Assembly: GCF_024433635.1 (NCBI RefSeq)
Contig: NZ_WNJZ01000005.1
Span: 1 to 64,000 of the forward strand
Direction of reading: 5' to 3'
DNA length: 64,000 bases
Source: Ruminococcus sp. zg-924
GTDB taxonomy: Bacteria > Bacillota > Clostridia > Oscillospirales > Acutalibacteraceae
Under the pieces are notes generated by a model. The model saw nothing but the letters and a program-made list of their open reading frames with translations, did no database searches and was not told the origin of the DNA. Positions 42,711 to 52,584 of this stretch are shown piece after piece. The translations under genes were made by a program, and so were the position numbers. Numbering within the stretch: the first letter of the stretch is position 1; every line of letters starts with the position of its first letter.

Positions 42711-45083
42711 TCATTCTGTTTCAGAGCATTCGGACGCCGATATAGTTCTTATATACTGAGCTGTTAAAAGTGCGCTTATAAGTGTTACTCCTATTAACAG
42801 AAGCGGATAGATAACACAAACTTCAAGCGGTTTAATGGCATAATCGACGCCGTATAATGCTCCCATCATACTGAAAATCGGTCCGACTGCAAGGTTTGTT
42901 AACGGTATCATTAAAAGCAAAGAAATTATTGCGCAAACAGTGGCTACTATTACAAATCTTAGTGTGTGCCATTTTATAATAGCACTATTTCGGAATCCAA
43001 TCGCCTTTAATAGTGATATTTCACCACGCTCCTTTGCGATAAACGAACGTTCCATCAGCATTGTCACTAAAGCTGTTACAATTAAAACAACAATCATTAC
43101 CAACATTCTAACGCCGTCAATCATTTCACTGACACCTACAATTGAATCTATATACTCATCAGCATTATATACGTTATCGGTCGAGTAAAGCGTTTTGATT
43201 TTTTCAACTCGATTTATAATTTCCGCATCACTCGGATTATCAGTGAAGTTAATCTGATACGCTAAGGAGCCTGATGACTGGATATAATCAATGTCAACCG
43301 ATTCGTGTATGCGTACAGCCTCGCCCATATTCATCATACTTTGAAATATAGCTGTAATAATATATTTCTTTTCGCCTTCAAGCTGTCTTAATGTTATTGT
43401 GTCGCCGATTTCAGCGTCAAGCTCATCGGCTATCTTTTTTGTCAATGCAATTTCGTTTTTGTTTTTCGGGGCTGTACCCTCACAATAAGTATATTGGTCT
43501 GTTGTAGTTCCGAAGCCCTGATATACAGGCGACTTGCATTTTTTATCTCCGTGGGTGAGAGTAATATGAAAAATTGTTTCAAAAGAACATTTTGCAGGCA
43601 TACCGTTATTTTTTAGCGTTTTCTCCATTTCATAAATATCCTTTTCAAGCTTTTCCTCGCCGTTTTCAACCATATATGACATCTGTTTTGAAATATCACT
43701 CATATATACATCACTTTTGGTAATACCGAAGGAAGGTATAATCTGATTACTTTTAAGCGTATTTGCGGTGTTTACTAAAATCAAAATCATTGACAGACAA
43801 AGTGTGAAGGTAAGAATAACAGTTGCAAACCGACCCGGACTGCTGAGAATATCGTTTGCAGCTATAAATGACGAGGGCTTCAACTTACTTTTGCTGAGCT
43901 TAAGTAATCCTTTTTTCTTAAATCGTTCACCTGTTGAGCCGTTGCGGATTGCGTCAACCGGCGTGAATTTTTTCATCTTTCCGGTGCATAGAAAGCAGAA
44001 TAGTAAAATTATAGCTATAACACCAAGAGAGCAGGTTATATTTATCAGATATCCGCTGTCTATTCCCATTACTATTGTCTGAGACACGCTGTCAAGCATC
44101 ATATTGCCAAAAGGAACACTTATAAATAATCCGATAACTGAACCGATAATCGCAAGTGCAAGATACTTGACCATATACAAACAACGAATTTTTATATTTT
44201 TAATTCCAATTGCCTTCATAACACCGATTTCACGGTATTCCTCAGCCATTGAAAAGTAAATTGTAAATCGTAAAACAAGAAATGCAATCAGAATAAGACA
44301 AATGCTCATAACAAGCAATGTTGCTGCTATAACAAGATCCATAATATAAGCGCTTTTTATTGTGCTTTTGTCACAATTAAAAATAATACCGCTGTCCTGC
44401 TCACTGAGCTTAGCTTTTATTGCCGAAGTATCGTCAGTATAAATGTCACACAGATTGCCTCTGTACATTGAAGAATATTTTTCATCTTCAATTAGCTCAT
44501 TATAGTCACTTTGGTTTACAATGAAACGAGCCAGACCCATCATATCAGAACCAAACACTGCGTCCTTTATGCTTCCGCAAACCTCAAGACTTTTTGAAAC
44601 ACTGCCGATTTTGAACGTAATTCTATCACCGATTGATATATTATTTTTACTTATCAATTTATTTGATAGCAAAACTTTACCCTTATCTACGCCTTTAACA
44701 ACTTGATTGCTTTCATCAAATATATTAAGGCAAATTTTGTTAAACGGCTGCAAAATGCAAGAAGCCTGTGTATCAAGCTTTTCTCCTTTATAATAAATAT
44801 TGTTTGAATTAAGAAAAATCAGCGGCTCAATTTCGTAGTACTCAATTGATTTAATTTCGTCAATTGTTTCAATAATCGGATCTTCCCCATTGAATACTCT
44901 TGTAACTGCAAGATAGTCAGGCACTCCTGCTTTTTCAAAGTAAGTATCAAGCGCTGTACTGACTGACAGCATATTATTGATGCTACTTGAGATGAAAGTT
45001 GATGCGAGAATAATGAACAGCAGCAGAATAATATTCATAGTTTTCTTGCGCTTTAAATCACGTTTCAGAATACTTAAGTACAT
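42711..45083 (-). CDS. Large FtsX-family ABC permease
   Basis: A 790-residue membrane protein with two FtsX domains. An N-terminal helix (residues 16-34) and an extracellular loop precede the first FtsX core (EYREIGVMKAIGIKNIKIR near 280); a second helix, a long extracellular region and a second core (ERGEISLLKAIGFRNSAII near 690) follow. The arrangement matches permeases that sense or remove antimicrobial peptides together with a two-component system. AAGGAGG precedes the start. The kinase and regulator are encoded downstream in the same direction. Confidence 0.9.
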   Translation of the reverse strand: MYLSILKRDLKRKKTMNIILLLFIILASTFISSSINNMLSVSTALDTYFEKAGVPDYLAVTRVFNGEDPIIETIDEIKSIEYYEIEPLIFLNSNNIYYKGEKLDTQASCILQPFNKICLNIFDESNQVVKGVDKGKVLLSNKLISKNNISIGDRITFKIGSVSKSLEVCGSIKDAVFGSDMMGLARFIVNQSDYNELIEDEKYSSMYRGNLCDIYTDDTSAIKAKLSEQDSGIIFNCDKSTIKSAYIMDLVIAATLLVMSICLILIAFLVLRFTIYFSMAEEYREIGVMKAIGIKNIKIRCLYMVKYLALAIIGSVIGLFISVPFGNMMLDSVSQTIVMGIDSGYLINITCSLGVIAIILLFCFLCTGKMKKFTPVDAIRNGSTGERFKKKGLLKLSKSKLKPSSFIAANDILSSPGRFATVILTFTLCLSMILILVNTANTLKSNQIIPSFGITKSDVYMSDISKQMSYMVENGEEKLEKDIYEMEKTLKNNGMPAKCSFETIFHITLTHGDKKCKSPVYQGFGTTTDQYTYCEGTAPKNKNEIALTKKIADELDAEIGDTITLRQLEGEKKYIITAIFQSMMNMGEAVRIHESVDIDYIQSSGSLAYQINFTDNPSDAEIINRVEKIKTLYSTDNVYNADEYIDSIVGVSEMIDGVRMLVMIVVLIVTALVTMLMERSFIAKERGEISLLKAIGFRNSAIIKWHTLRFVIVATVCAIISLLLMIPLTNLAVGPIFSMMGALYGVDYAIKPLEVCVIYPLLLIGVTLISALLTAQYIRTISASECSETE

Positions 45084-45201
45084 TTGATTACCTCCTTCGT
45101 TGAGATGATTATACGGCTTAATTTATTAAATAATCATTAAATCTCTTTAATTTTTTTTAAGTTTGCGGTAAAATATATAAAAACAAGTTAGGAATGATTT
45201 T

Positions 45202-46029
45202 ATGGTTATAGGCTGTCATTTATCAGTGTCTAAGGGCTTTGCCGCTATGGGCAGGCAAGCGATTTCAATAGGCGCAAACACATTTCAATTTTTCACAAGG
45301 AATCCGAGAGGAGGACGAGCAAAGGAGATTGACGAGAGGGATGTATCGGAGCTAAAAAAGCTTATGAACGAAAACAACTTCGGTTTGATACTTGCTCACG
45401 CACCTTACACGCTGAACCCATGCTCAAAAGATGACAAGACACGAGAATTTGCACTCCAAACCATGATTGATGACTTAAAAAGAATGGAATATCTTCCCGG
45501 GAATTTATACAACTTCCATCCGGGAAGTCATGTTGGTCAGGGAATTGACAAAGGAATTGAGCTTATCAGCACACAGCTCAATGCTGTATTGTATGAGGAT
45601 ATGAGCACAACAGTTCTGCTTGAAACAATGGCAGGAAAAGGAAGTGAGGTTGGGTCGAGATTTGAGGAGCTAAAGGCGATAATTGACAATACCAGGCTTA
45701 AGGACAAGCTTGGAGTGTGCCTTGACACCTGCCATGTATTCGACGCAGGCTATGACATTGTAAACCGGCTTGACGAGGTTCTTTATGAATTTGACAGAAT
45801 CATTGGTATTGACAGACTGAAAGCAATTCATTTGAATGATAGTATGAATTATCTCGGATGCCATAAGGACAGGCACCAAAAAATCGGCTTGGGCGGCATA
45901 GGTCTTGACGCATTTAAGAGGATAATTAATCACCCTATGCTTAAGGCTCTGCCGTTCTTCCTTGAAACGCCTAACGAGCTTGACGGCTACGCCGATGAAA
46001 TAAAAACCCTGAGAAGCCTTTACAAATAA
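45202..46029 (+). CDS. nfo: Deoxyribonuclease IV (AP endonuclease)
   Basis: A 275-residue endonuclease IV, which cuts DNA at abasic sites. The zinc ligands are in HAPYTLNP near residue 73, FHPGSH near 114, LLETMAG near 150, [13 protein letters not shown] near 185, HLNDSM near 220 and a late ETPNE. The length is normal. TAGGAATG precedes the ATG. Confidence 0.95.
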   Translation: MVIGCHLSVSKGFAAMGRQAISIGANTFQFFTRNPRGGRAKEIDERDVSELKKLMNENNFGLILAHAPYTLNPCSKDDKTREFALQTMIDDLKRMEYLPGNLYNFHPGSHVGQGIDKGIELISTQLNAVLYEDMSTTVLLETMAGKGSEVGSRFEELKAIIDNTRLKDKLGVCLDTCHVFDAGYDIVNRLDEVLYEFDRIIGIDRLKAIHLNDSMNYLGCHKDRHQKIGLGGIGLDAFKRIINHPMLKALPFFLETPNELDGYADEIKTLRSLYK

Positions 46030-46048
46030 CATTCATAGTATAACAAAA

Positions 46049-46090
46049 GGGAGCACAGCTTTTATGTTAATTAAACCTTGCTGTGTTCCC
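46049..46090. terminator. Bidirectional terminator between nfo and uppP
   Basis: GGGAGCACAGC and GCTGTGTTCCC form an 11-pair stem with one G-T pair around 20 bases of loop. AAAA and TTAT flanks make it active in both directions. It separates convergent genes. Confidence 0.8.
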
Positions 46091-46105
46091 TTATATATTT
46101 TATAT

Positions 46106-46966
46106 TTAATTGGAAAGTATCGGCAACAGACAAAGAACAATAACGCCGAGTGCTATTCTATACCAGCCGAAGATCTTGAAATCGTGCTTTTTGATGTAAC
46201 TCATAAGGAATTTTATTACAATAACCGAAACAATAAATGCTACTGTCATTCCAACTACTAAAGCAATAATCTCGCTGCTTGTAAAGCCAAACCCCGTATT
46301 CAGGAAATACTTTAATAACTTAAAACCGCTTGCGCCGAGCATAGTCGGAATAGCAAGAAAGAATGTATATTCAGCTGCGGTAGTTCTTGAAATACCGAGC
46401 AAAAGTGCACCGATAATTGTTGCACCGGAACGTGATGTACCGGGAATCATAGCCAGAGCCTGAAAAGCGCCGATAATCAGCACGCTTTGATATGTAATCT
46501 CATTTATAGAATTGAACTTGGGCGTTCGCTTTTTGTTCCATGTTTCAATAACAATAAAGCCTATACCGTAAATTATCAGCATTGCAGCAATAACGTACGG
46601 CGCATAGAGATACCGGGTAATAATATCATCGAATAAAAATCCGATCACAGCCGCCGGAAGACAGCCTACAATTACCTTTGCCCACATACTTAATATGCTG
46701 CGTTCAATAACAAGAGCATGGCCGGAAGAGCGCTTTAACTTTTGCAGCTTTATTGGCCAAAGTTGTTTCCAAAAAATTACGATAACAGCTAATATTGCGC
46801 CAAATTGAATTACCACAAGGAACATATCCTTGAACGCTTCCGTCATATCCATTTTCATAAATTCGTCAACCAACAGCATATGACCTGTGCTGCTAATCGG
46901 GAGCCACTCGGTAATACCTTCAATTATTCCCTGAAAGATTACCTTAAGCAGTTCAATAAAATCCAT
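46106..46966 (-). CDS. uppP: Undecaprenyl-diphosphatase (BacA/UppP)
   Basis: A 286-residue membrane enzyme with eight helices. The active-site motifs are GIIEGITEWLPISSTGHM near residue 14 and MIPGTSRSGATIIGALLLG near 170. It recycles the lipid carrier for peptidoglycan synthesis and gives bacitracin tolerance. The start follows AGGCAGG. It is a single-gene unit. Confidence 0.95.
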   Translation of the reverse strand: MDFIELLKVIFQGIIEGITEWLPISSTGHMLLVDEFMKMDMTEAFKDMFLVVIQFGAILAVIVIFWKQLWPIKLQKLKRSSGHALVIERSILSMWAKVIVGCLPAAVIGFLFDDIITRYLYAPYVIAAMLIIYGIGFIVIETWNKKRTPKFNSINEITYQSVLIIGAFQALAMIPGTSRSGATIIGALLLGISRTTAAEYTFFLAIPTMLGASGFKLLKYFLNTGFGFTSSEIIALVVGMTVAFIVSVIVIKFLMSYIKKHDFKIFGWYRIALGVIVLCLLPILSN

Positions 46967-47053
46967 TTTTATACCTGCCTTTACAAACTAAATTTTTATT
47001 TACCGGAAACCTGACAAAATGATATTTGCTGCAGTCCCAACAATTTCACATAA

Positions 47054-47821
47054 TCAATTATTTTTATCATAGAGGATTTTCAGTCCCTTAATGAGCAAAT
47101 CATTATCTACGATAATATTACGCTTGCAAAACGGAATTATGCTGCCTGACAAACCGCCTGTTGCAATAACAGTTGTTGAATAGCCAAGTTCGTCCTCTAT
47201 TCTGTCAACAACGCCGTCAACCATTGCCGCATTAGCAAATATTGCGCCGCTTTTCATACAATCAATAGTGTTTTTGCCGATATTTTTTTTCGGAGCTTCA
47301 ATGCTAATCTTCGGCAGCTGAGATGTGCGTGATGTAAGCGCATCCTGTGAAATCTTAACGCCTGGTATTATCATACCGCCAAGGTAGTTTTTGTTCTTAT
47401 CTATTACCGAAACAGTCGTGGCAGTGCCCATATCAAAAATAATAATAGGCGGCTTATACTCGTTAAGCGCAGCTATTGCATCAACAACCTGGTCACTGCC
47501 GAGCTGAGCCGGATTGTCAAGGAGTATATTAAGTCCCGTTTTAAGCCCCGGACCAACTATAAGGGGTGTTACGCCCGATATAAAGTTCACGGCTTTCTTT
47601 ACTATTAACGCAAGAGGAGGCACAACAGATGACATAATAGCGCCGCTGATTTGATTAACGTCAATTCCGCCGATTTCCAAAAGACTTTTAAATTCTACGG
47701 CATACTGATACTCTGTTTTTCCATGATCTGTGGCAACTCTTGCCTCGTAAACAATTTTATTATCATTTTCAATACAGCCGAGAACAATATTTGTATTTCC
47801 TACATCAATTACCAATATCAT
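47054..47821 (-). CDS. coaX: Type III pantothenate kinase
   Basis: A 255-residue CoaX, which phosphorylates pantothenate in the first step of CoA synthesis. Motifs are LVIDVGNTN at residues 3-11, GPGLKTGLNIL near 100, DMGTATTVSVID near 128 and TGGLSG near 225. The ATG at 47821 follows AAAGGGTG; an upstream in-frame codon is unlikely. It diverges from coaBC, so two CoA genes lie back to back. Confidence 0.93.
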   Translation of the reverse strand: MILVIDVGNTNIVLGCIENDNKIVYEARVATDHGKTEYQYAVEFKSLLEIGGIDVNQISGAIMSSVVPPLALIVKKAVNFISGVTPLIVGPGLKTGLNILLDNPAQLGSDQVVDAIAALNEYKPPIIIFDMGTATTVSVIDKNKNYLGGMIIPGVKISQDALTSRTSQLPKISIEAPKKNIGKNTIDCMKSGAIFANAAMVDGVVDRIEDELGYSTTVIATGGLSGSIIPFCKRNIIVDNDLLIKGLKILYDKNN

Positions 47822-48014
47822 TATATCACCCTTTTTGGCGTTGAAAAAAATTATCAATGCGACATTCTAAAGCCGAATCAATTAAGCCTTTATATTATGC
47901 ACTATAATAAAGAAAAAGGCAAGTTTTATGTATAATTTTCTTTACAATTTTATACAGTCATTGCTATAATATATTTAAACAATCTTATTAAGCGTAATGC
48001 GAAAGGAAATTACT

Positions 48015-49214
48015 ATGTTTAAAAATAAAACCGTTATTTTAGGAGTAAGCGGCGGAATAGCCGCTTATAAAATACCGAATCTTGCACGTCTGCTAATAAA
48101 GCAGGGCTGTGATGTTCACGTAATTATGACTGAAAATGCGACCAAGTTTATAACAGAGGACACCTTTGAGGCGTTGACATCAAACAAATGTATTGTAGAT
48201 ACCTTTGACAGAAACCACCCATTTGAGATAAAGCACATTTCCCTTGCAACTAAGGCGGACTATATGCTTATAGCTCCTGCAACAGCCAATGTAATAGGCA
48301 AAATTGCAAACGGTATAGCTGACGATATGCTGACAACCACTGTAATGGCTTGCAAATGTCCTGTTGCAATTGCGCCTGCAATGAACACAAATATGTATCA
48401 AAATGCTATTGTTCAGGATAATATAGAAAAGCTTAAGAAATTCGGTTATACTATAATTGAGCCGAACTCAGGCATCCTTGCGTGCAGAACTGTTGGAGCA
48501 GGCAAAATGCCGGAGCCACAAGAGCTTTACTCTTATGTTGAGCGTGAGCTTGCGTGCGACAAGGACTTAAAGGGATTAAAGCTTCTCGTCACTGCAGGGC
48601 CTACTATTGAGCCGATTGACCCGGTAAGATATATAACAAACCATTCTTCAGGTAAAATGGGATATGCAATAGCAAAAGCGGCTATGCTAAGAGGTGCTGA
48701 GGTTACTCTTGTAAGCGGCAAATGTGCGCTTGAGCCTGTCCCCTTTGTTGAAACGGTAAATGTAACAACAGCCGAGGATATGTTTACCGCAGTTACTTCA
48801 AAAGCAAGTGAACAGGACATTATCGTGAAGGCAGCAGCAGTAGCCGACTACACGCCGCAATCCGTGAGCGATCAAAAAATTAAAAAGTCAGACAGTGATA
48901 TGAGCATTGCTCTGAAAAGGACAAAGGATATTTTAAAATATATTGGTGAGCATAAGCGTGACGGTCAGGTTATCTGCGGCTTTGCAATGGAAACCGAAAA
49001 TATGCTTGAAAATGCAAGAAAAAAGCTTAAAGCAAAGAATATAGATATTATTGCAGCTAATAATGTTAAGGTTGCAGGCGCAGGCTTTGAAAAGGACACT
49101 AATGTTTTAACGCTAATAACAAGTGACGGCGAAACACAGCTTGAACTTATGAGCAAGTTTGAGTGCGCAAACAAACTGCTTGATGAGATTATTAAAATTA
49201 AGACAAATAAGTGA
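48015..49214 (+). CDS. coaBC: Bifunctional phosphopantothenoylcysteine decarboxylase/synthetase
   Basis: A 399-residue protein. The N-terminal CoaC flavoprotein domain has GVSGGIAAYKIPNL and the PAMNTNMY motif near residue 122; the C-terminal CoaB domain has TAGPTIEPIDPVRYITNHSSGKMG near 200 and the KKSDSD lysine region near 295. Together they convert phosphopantothenate to phosphopantetheine. The ATG at 48015 has AAAGGAA upstream and gives the usual N-terminus. Confidence 0.94.
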   Translation: MFKNKTVILGVSGGIAAYKIPNLARLLIKQGCDVHVIMTENATKFITEDTFEALTSNKCIVDTFDRNHPFEIKHISLATKADYMLIAPATANVIGKIANGIADDMLTTTVMACKCPVAIAPAMNTNMYQNAIVQDNIEKLKKFGYTIIEPNSGILACRTVGAGKMPEPQELYSYVERELACDKDLKGLKLLVTAGPTIEPIDPVRYITNHSSGKMGYAIAKAAMLRGAEVTLVSGKCALEPVPFVETVNVTTAEDMFTAVTSKASEQDIIVKAAAVADYTPQSVSDQKIKKSDSDMSIALKRTKDILKYIGEHKRDGQVICGFAMETENMLENARKKLKAKNIDIIAANNVKVAGAGFEKDTNVLTLITSDGETQLELMSKFECANKLLDEIIKIKTNK

Positions 49215-49329
49215 GCTGAAACTACGGATAATTGCTATTATTAAAAGTTTTATTCTTGACGAATGTTGGCAGATTATTGAAATCACAGTCTGATTTTTTT
49301 AAAGAAGCACGAATAATTTAAAAAAAGTA

Positions 49330-49358
49330 TTGACAAATAGACCCAAAACAGCTATAAT
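49330..49358 (+). promoter_or_regulatory. Promoter of the His-Lys-Gln tRNA cluster
   Basis: TTGACA at 49330-49335 and TATAAT at 49353-49358 are 17 bases apart, about 55 bases before tRNA-His. Confidence 0.87.
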
Positions 49359-49413
49359 ACTTAAGGCGTTAAGGAATGAAGGTTATCCCGTTTCTTTTCG
49401 CCTTGACATATAT

Positions 49414-49491
49414 GGTGGGTATAGCTTAGTTGGTTAAAGCGCCAGTTTGTGGCACTGGAGACCGTCGGTTCGAATCCGACTATCCACCCCA
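49414..49491 (+). tRNA. tRNA-His, anticodon GTG
   Basis: A 78-base tRNA with the extra G at position -1 that marks histidine tRNAs, paired with C73. The anticodon loop holds GTG and CCA is encoded. Confidence 0.95.
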
Positions 49492-49494
49492 TAT

Positions 49495-49570
49495 GACTCA
49501 TTAGCTCAGTTGGCAGAGCACTTGACTTTTAATCAAGGTGTCCGGAGTTCGAATCTCCGATGGGTCACCA
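49495..49570 (+). tRNA. tRNA-Lys, anticodon TTT
   Basis: A 76-base tRNA with acceptor GACTCAT/ATGGGTC, anticodon loop CTTTTAA and encoded CCA. It lies three bases after tRNA-His. Confidence 0.95.
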
Positions 49571-49572
49571 CG

Positions 49573-49610
49573 ATATGAGGGAACGGTTTTACCTTTCCCT
49601 CATATTTGTT
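49573..49610 (+). terminator. Hairpin between tRNA-Lys and tRNA-Gln
   Basis: ATATGAGGGAA and TTCCCTCATAT form an 11-pair stem followed by TTGTT. It may be a partial terminator or a processing signal, because a third tRNA follows. Confidence 0.65.
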
Positions 49611-49621
49611 AAACTTAATAT

Positions 49622-49696
49622 TGGGCTATAGCCAAGCGGTAAGGCAACGGACTTTGACTCCGTCATTCGCTGGTCCGAATCCAGCTAGCCCAGCCA
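49622..49696 (+). tRNA. tRNA-Gln, anticodon TTG
   Basis: A 75-base tRNA with acceptor TGGGCTA/TAGCCCA, anticodon loop TTTTGAC-like with TTG, and encoded CCA. Confidence 0.94.
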
Positions 49697-49698
49697 CT

Positions 49699-49735
49699 GA
49701 AAGCTGAGGAACTCTTTAAGTAAGCCTCAGCTTTC
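49699..49735 (+). terminator. Hairpin directly after tRNA-Gln
   Basis: GAAAGCTGAGG and CCTCAGCTTTC form an 11-pair stem followed by ACTTTAT. It probably ends most tRNA transcripts. Confidence 0.75.
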
Positions 49736-49759
49736 ACTTTATAAAATATATTGAATAGC

Positions 49760-49800
49760 GGTATGACTAAGGCTTTATGCCTTGCCATACCACTTTTTTT
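49760..49800 (+). terminator. Second terminator after the tRNA cluster
   Basis: GGTATG with AAGGC and the complements GCCTT and CATACC form a stem at 49760-49791, followed by seven T residues on the plus strand. It insulates the convergent spoIIIA operon. Confidence 0.8.
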
Positions 49801-50353
49801 ACACTCCGGTTATCTTTATTCTGTCAACCTCTATTCCGGATTGTCCGTTTACAATATCCTTAATTACGATGTTTGTTTCGTCGTTCATCTCAGCTTTTTT
49901 CAGTACAACACTACATTCAGAATTCTGAATAAAAACAACACAGTCAGAAAATCCCTTAGCTTTTATCAAACCTTCAATATTACTCTGCTGCTGATATATG
50001 TTTGCTATCTGAGATGCATCTTTTACCGCCTGTATCTTTGCTGCTTCGTCGCTTGAAGCGGCTTCTAACACTTCTTTTGCCAAATCCACAGTTTCATCCT
50101 GCACCTTTTGACGATTGGTGCGAACATCTGCGAAGTATTCGTCCGTTGATTTACTTTCATTAGCTTTATCACCGCTTTCTTTGTCAGAAACAGGCTTGTC
50201 GGTTTGGTTGTTAACAAGCTGAGCCTGCCCAATTACTTCGTCTGCATTCGCCTTTACAAGGTTATTGTCAGATAACTGCCAATTCAAGTACACAGCTGCA
50301 CCAAGCGCTAAAACAAGCGATGCGAGAATTATTTGTCTTTTTCCGATTTTCAT
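49799..50353 (-). CDS. spoIIIAH: Stage III sporulation protein AH
   Basis: A 184-residue protein with an N-terminal transmembrane helix (RQIILASLVLALGAAVYL) and a C-terminal YscJ/FliF-like ring-forming domain (AKGFSDCVVFIQNSECSVVLKK). In the mother cell membrane it meets SpoIIQ of the forespore and forms the feeding channel. The ATG at 50353 follows CGGAGG. Last gene of the eight-gene operon. Confidence 0.92.
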   Translation of the reverse strand: MKIGKRQIILASLVLALGAAVYLNWQLSDNNLVKANADEVIGQAQLVNNQTDKPVSDKESGDKANESKSTDEYFADVRTNRQKVQDETVDLAKEVLEAASSDEAAKIQAVKDASQIANIYQQQSNIEGLIKAKGFSDCVVFIQNSECSVVLKKAEMNDETNIVIKDIVNGQSGIEVDRIKITGV

Positions 50354-50367
50354 TTTAAATCCTCCGT

Positions 50368-50946
50368 TTATTGTGATAATTTTGTTATGCAAACCCTTGC
50401 CGATGATATGTTTAAAGCCTTTGTAACGGCTTCAAGAACACGCTCACTAACAGTTGAGCTGTCTGCACCGCTGCACACAACTAACACTCCCCTTACATCC
50501 GGTTCTATTACCTTAAGCAACATTCCGTCCTCGCTGCCATCTGACCTTCGCACAGAGAAATACTGAGTTTCTATGCTTTCATCGGTGCCCTCAGACGAAG
50601 CTTTGGAAGTTGAGCTTTGCTTTTTGTTGACGGCATATACATTTTCACTGCCGTTATCAAGCGTTAAGAACACCTCGGCATTGCCAACTCCATCTATTTT
50701 TGAAATGATTTTTGATAGGTCAGCTTCCATTTTCGTTTTATATTCGCCGAGGTCGGTGTATGAATGACCTACAGTCTTTTCATTTGCATTATCATTACTG
50801 CTCCCTTTTGAGCCGCTGAAAAATGTAGATAAAAAAATCAATATCATTCCGCCGATACAAAGAGCAATAATAATCTTTTTGATTTTATCATCCTTAAAAA
50901 GAATAGAAAGCTTTGACTTTATCTCCGTTTTTTTCTCGTCATTCAT
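50368..50946 (-). CDS. spoIIIAG: Stage III sporulation protein AG
   Basis: A 192-residue protein with one transmembrane helix near residue 25-45 (IIIALCIGGMILIFLSTFF) and a ring-building domain (GVGNAEVFLTLDNGSENVYAV). SpoIIIAG forms a large secretin-like ring in the sporulation channel. The ATG at 50946 follows CGGAGGG. Confidence 0.9.
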   Translation of the reverse strand: MNDEKKTEIKSKLSILFKDDKIKKIIIALCIGGMILIFLSTFFSGSKGSSNDNANEKTVGHSYTDLGEYKTKMEADLSKIISKIDGVGNAEVFLTLDNGSENVYAVNKKQSSTSKASSEGTDESIETQYFSVRRSDGSEDGMLLKVIEPDVRGVLVVCSGADSSTVSERVLEAVTKALNISSARVCITKLSQ

Positions 50947-50950
50947 TTTA

Positions 50951-51427
50951 TTACCCTCCGACCAAAACCTTACAGTCAAGACCAAGGTTGTTTTTTATTG
51001 TGTTTTTAATTTTAAAGCCTTGCCCCCTGTCCTCTTCACTTATATATATTACAGATTCTATCCCTTTTATGTCGGTTAATTTGTCACTATCTGTTTTTAT
51101 CTCAATTTTATTCGGTGTGACGCCGATACTTTTAAGCTGCTGCGCAACAAGAGCTTTAACCTTTTCCATTGCAAGGGAAGTTCCGTTTGACTGCGCTTTT
51201 TCCTCAAGCTCGTTAAAGCTTTTCTCTTTTATGTTTATGCTGTTTATTTCACTTGTTACAGCACTTACAATCCCACCGAGCGGAAGGATAATGATGGCTA
51301 CCATAAAAATACCGACTGCAAACCTGACAATTTTTGATATTCCACCGTTCGGCAAAAGCATCTCGCAAATCAGACATACGGCTGCACCTGCGCAGATTGA
51401 GCATGCCCAAACTATAACTTCACTCAT
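50951..51427 (-). CDS. spoIIIAF: Stage III sporulation protein AF
   Basis: A 158-residue protein with two N-terminal helices (ICAGAAVCLICEMLLP, FAVGIFMVAIIILPLGG) and a ring-building domain at the C-terminus (MEKVKALVAQQLKSIGVTPNKIEI). It starts directly at the end of spoIIIAE. Confidence 0.9.
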   Translation of the reverse strand: MSEVIVWACSICAGAAVCLICEMLLPNGGISKIVRFAVGIFMVAIIILPLGGIVSAVTSEINSINIKEKSFNELEEKAQSNGTSLAMEKVKALVAQQLKSIGVTPNKIEIKTDSDKLTDIKGIESVIYISEEDRGQGFKIKNTIKNNLGLDCKVLVGG

Positions 51428-52573
51428 TTACGAACCTCCCAGTATCAACAATATTGCAGTTGAAATTATCATAACAGTCATACAGCATAGTAAAAGCACA
51501 AGAAGCAGAGTTACTACCTTTTTTACACCACATAAAAGTGCTTGTGGTGCACCAAGTGAAAAGACCTCGGCAAATGCGGCGCAACAGCTTATTGTAAATA
51601 GCCAAACTACACATTTCAGTATTGCAGGCAGATAAAGTGCAGTTGTTCCGAGAATAGCAAACACTCCGACACCCGATTTAAGAAGCTTCAGGCTACCTTG
51701 CACCGTCAAAAACGCATCACTCAAAGCACCGCCCACAACCGGTACAAAGGAGCTTATTGCAAACTTTGCCGCCTTAATACCCGTATTGTCAGCTGCGGTC
51801 CCGATAAAGCTTTGAAGAGAAATAACCGACACAAAAATTGACATCATAAACGAAATAACCCACTTAAACGCTGAATGTGCAAGGCTGATTATTCCGTTAA
51901 GCTTTATTTTGCTGCACAGCGAGGATACAACTGTAATTCCGAGCAGCATATTAAGTATTGGCGAGAGCAGCTTTGAACCTATTTGAGAAATTACCTCTCC
52001 TGATGCCATGACCGTTGTATAGTAGGATGCACCGGTGATTGAGCTTCCGGAGGCGACAAGTATTCCTGCCATTATCGGAACGTATAAAAGCATAAAGGCA
52101 GCTCCGTTTTGTATTGCTGTTACACCGACTGAGAGAGTATCGGCAACAGGAAATACAATTACTGAGCAAAGACACAGCGCTGTTATTATAGAAGCAGTAC
52201 CGTCAAGTGGTGACAACCCTCCTGTACCTTTAAGGCAGTCAGAAAGCGCACAGAAGATTATTATTCCTAATACGGCGAGCATACAAGCAATTGGCTGAAA
52301 GGAGCTTTGCCCGAGCAAATTAAGTATTTCAAGCAAAAGTGAACCGACGCTTAAATTATTAAGCTGCCGCCAATCAGGAGAATCTATACCAATATCTTGC
52401 AAAGTATTCTTCGCTTCATCAGAGAGGCTATAATACAGGTCATCCGCTCCGCTTTGCTCAAGCTGTGAACTGTAATAATCCTGCAAATCCTCGCTTATTT
52501 CCGCTGCATTAGCAGATGTTATGCTTGCAGCGACAATCAGAAGCGAAAAAACAAAAATTAAAATTCTTTTCAT
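51428..52573 (-). CDS. spoIIIAE: Stage III sporulation protein AE
   Basis: A 381-residue polytopic membrane protein with a signal sequence (MKRILIFVFSLLIVAASITS) and about seven further helices. Typical patterns are DWRQLNNLSVGSLLLEILN and SKIKLNGIISLAHSAFKWVISFMMS. It is the central membrane subunit of the SpoIIIA complex. The chosen ATG gives a proper signal sequence; the ribosome binding site is weak. Confidence 0.92.
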   Translation of the reverse strand: MKRILIFVFSLLIVAASITSANAAEISEDLQDYYSSQLEQSGADDLYYSLSDEAKNTLQDIGIDSPDWRQLNNLSVGSLLLEILNLLGQSSFQPIACMLAVLGIIIFCALSDCLKGTGGLSPLDGTASIITALCLCSVIVFPVADTLSVGVTAIQNGAAFMLLYVPIMAGILVASGSSITGASYYTTVMASGEVISQIGSKLLSPILNMLLGITVVSSLCSKIKLNGIISLAHSAFKWVISFMMSIFVSVISLQSFIGTAADNTGIKAAKFAISSFVPVVGGALSDAFLTVQGSLKLLKSGVGVFAILGTTALYLPAILKCVVWLFTISCCAAFAEVFSLGAPQALLCGVKKVVTLLLVLLLCCMTVMIISTAILLILGGS

Positions 52574-52584
52574 TTTCAACACCG

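Noticed and set aside
50913-51635. Long plus-strand frame of 240 codons opposite spoIIIAF/AE
   Set aside because: It is antisense to two clearly identified sporulation genes and has no family resemblance or ribosome binding site.
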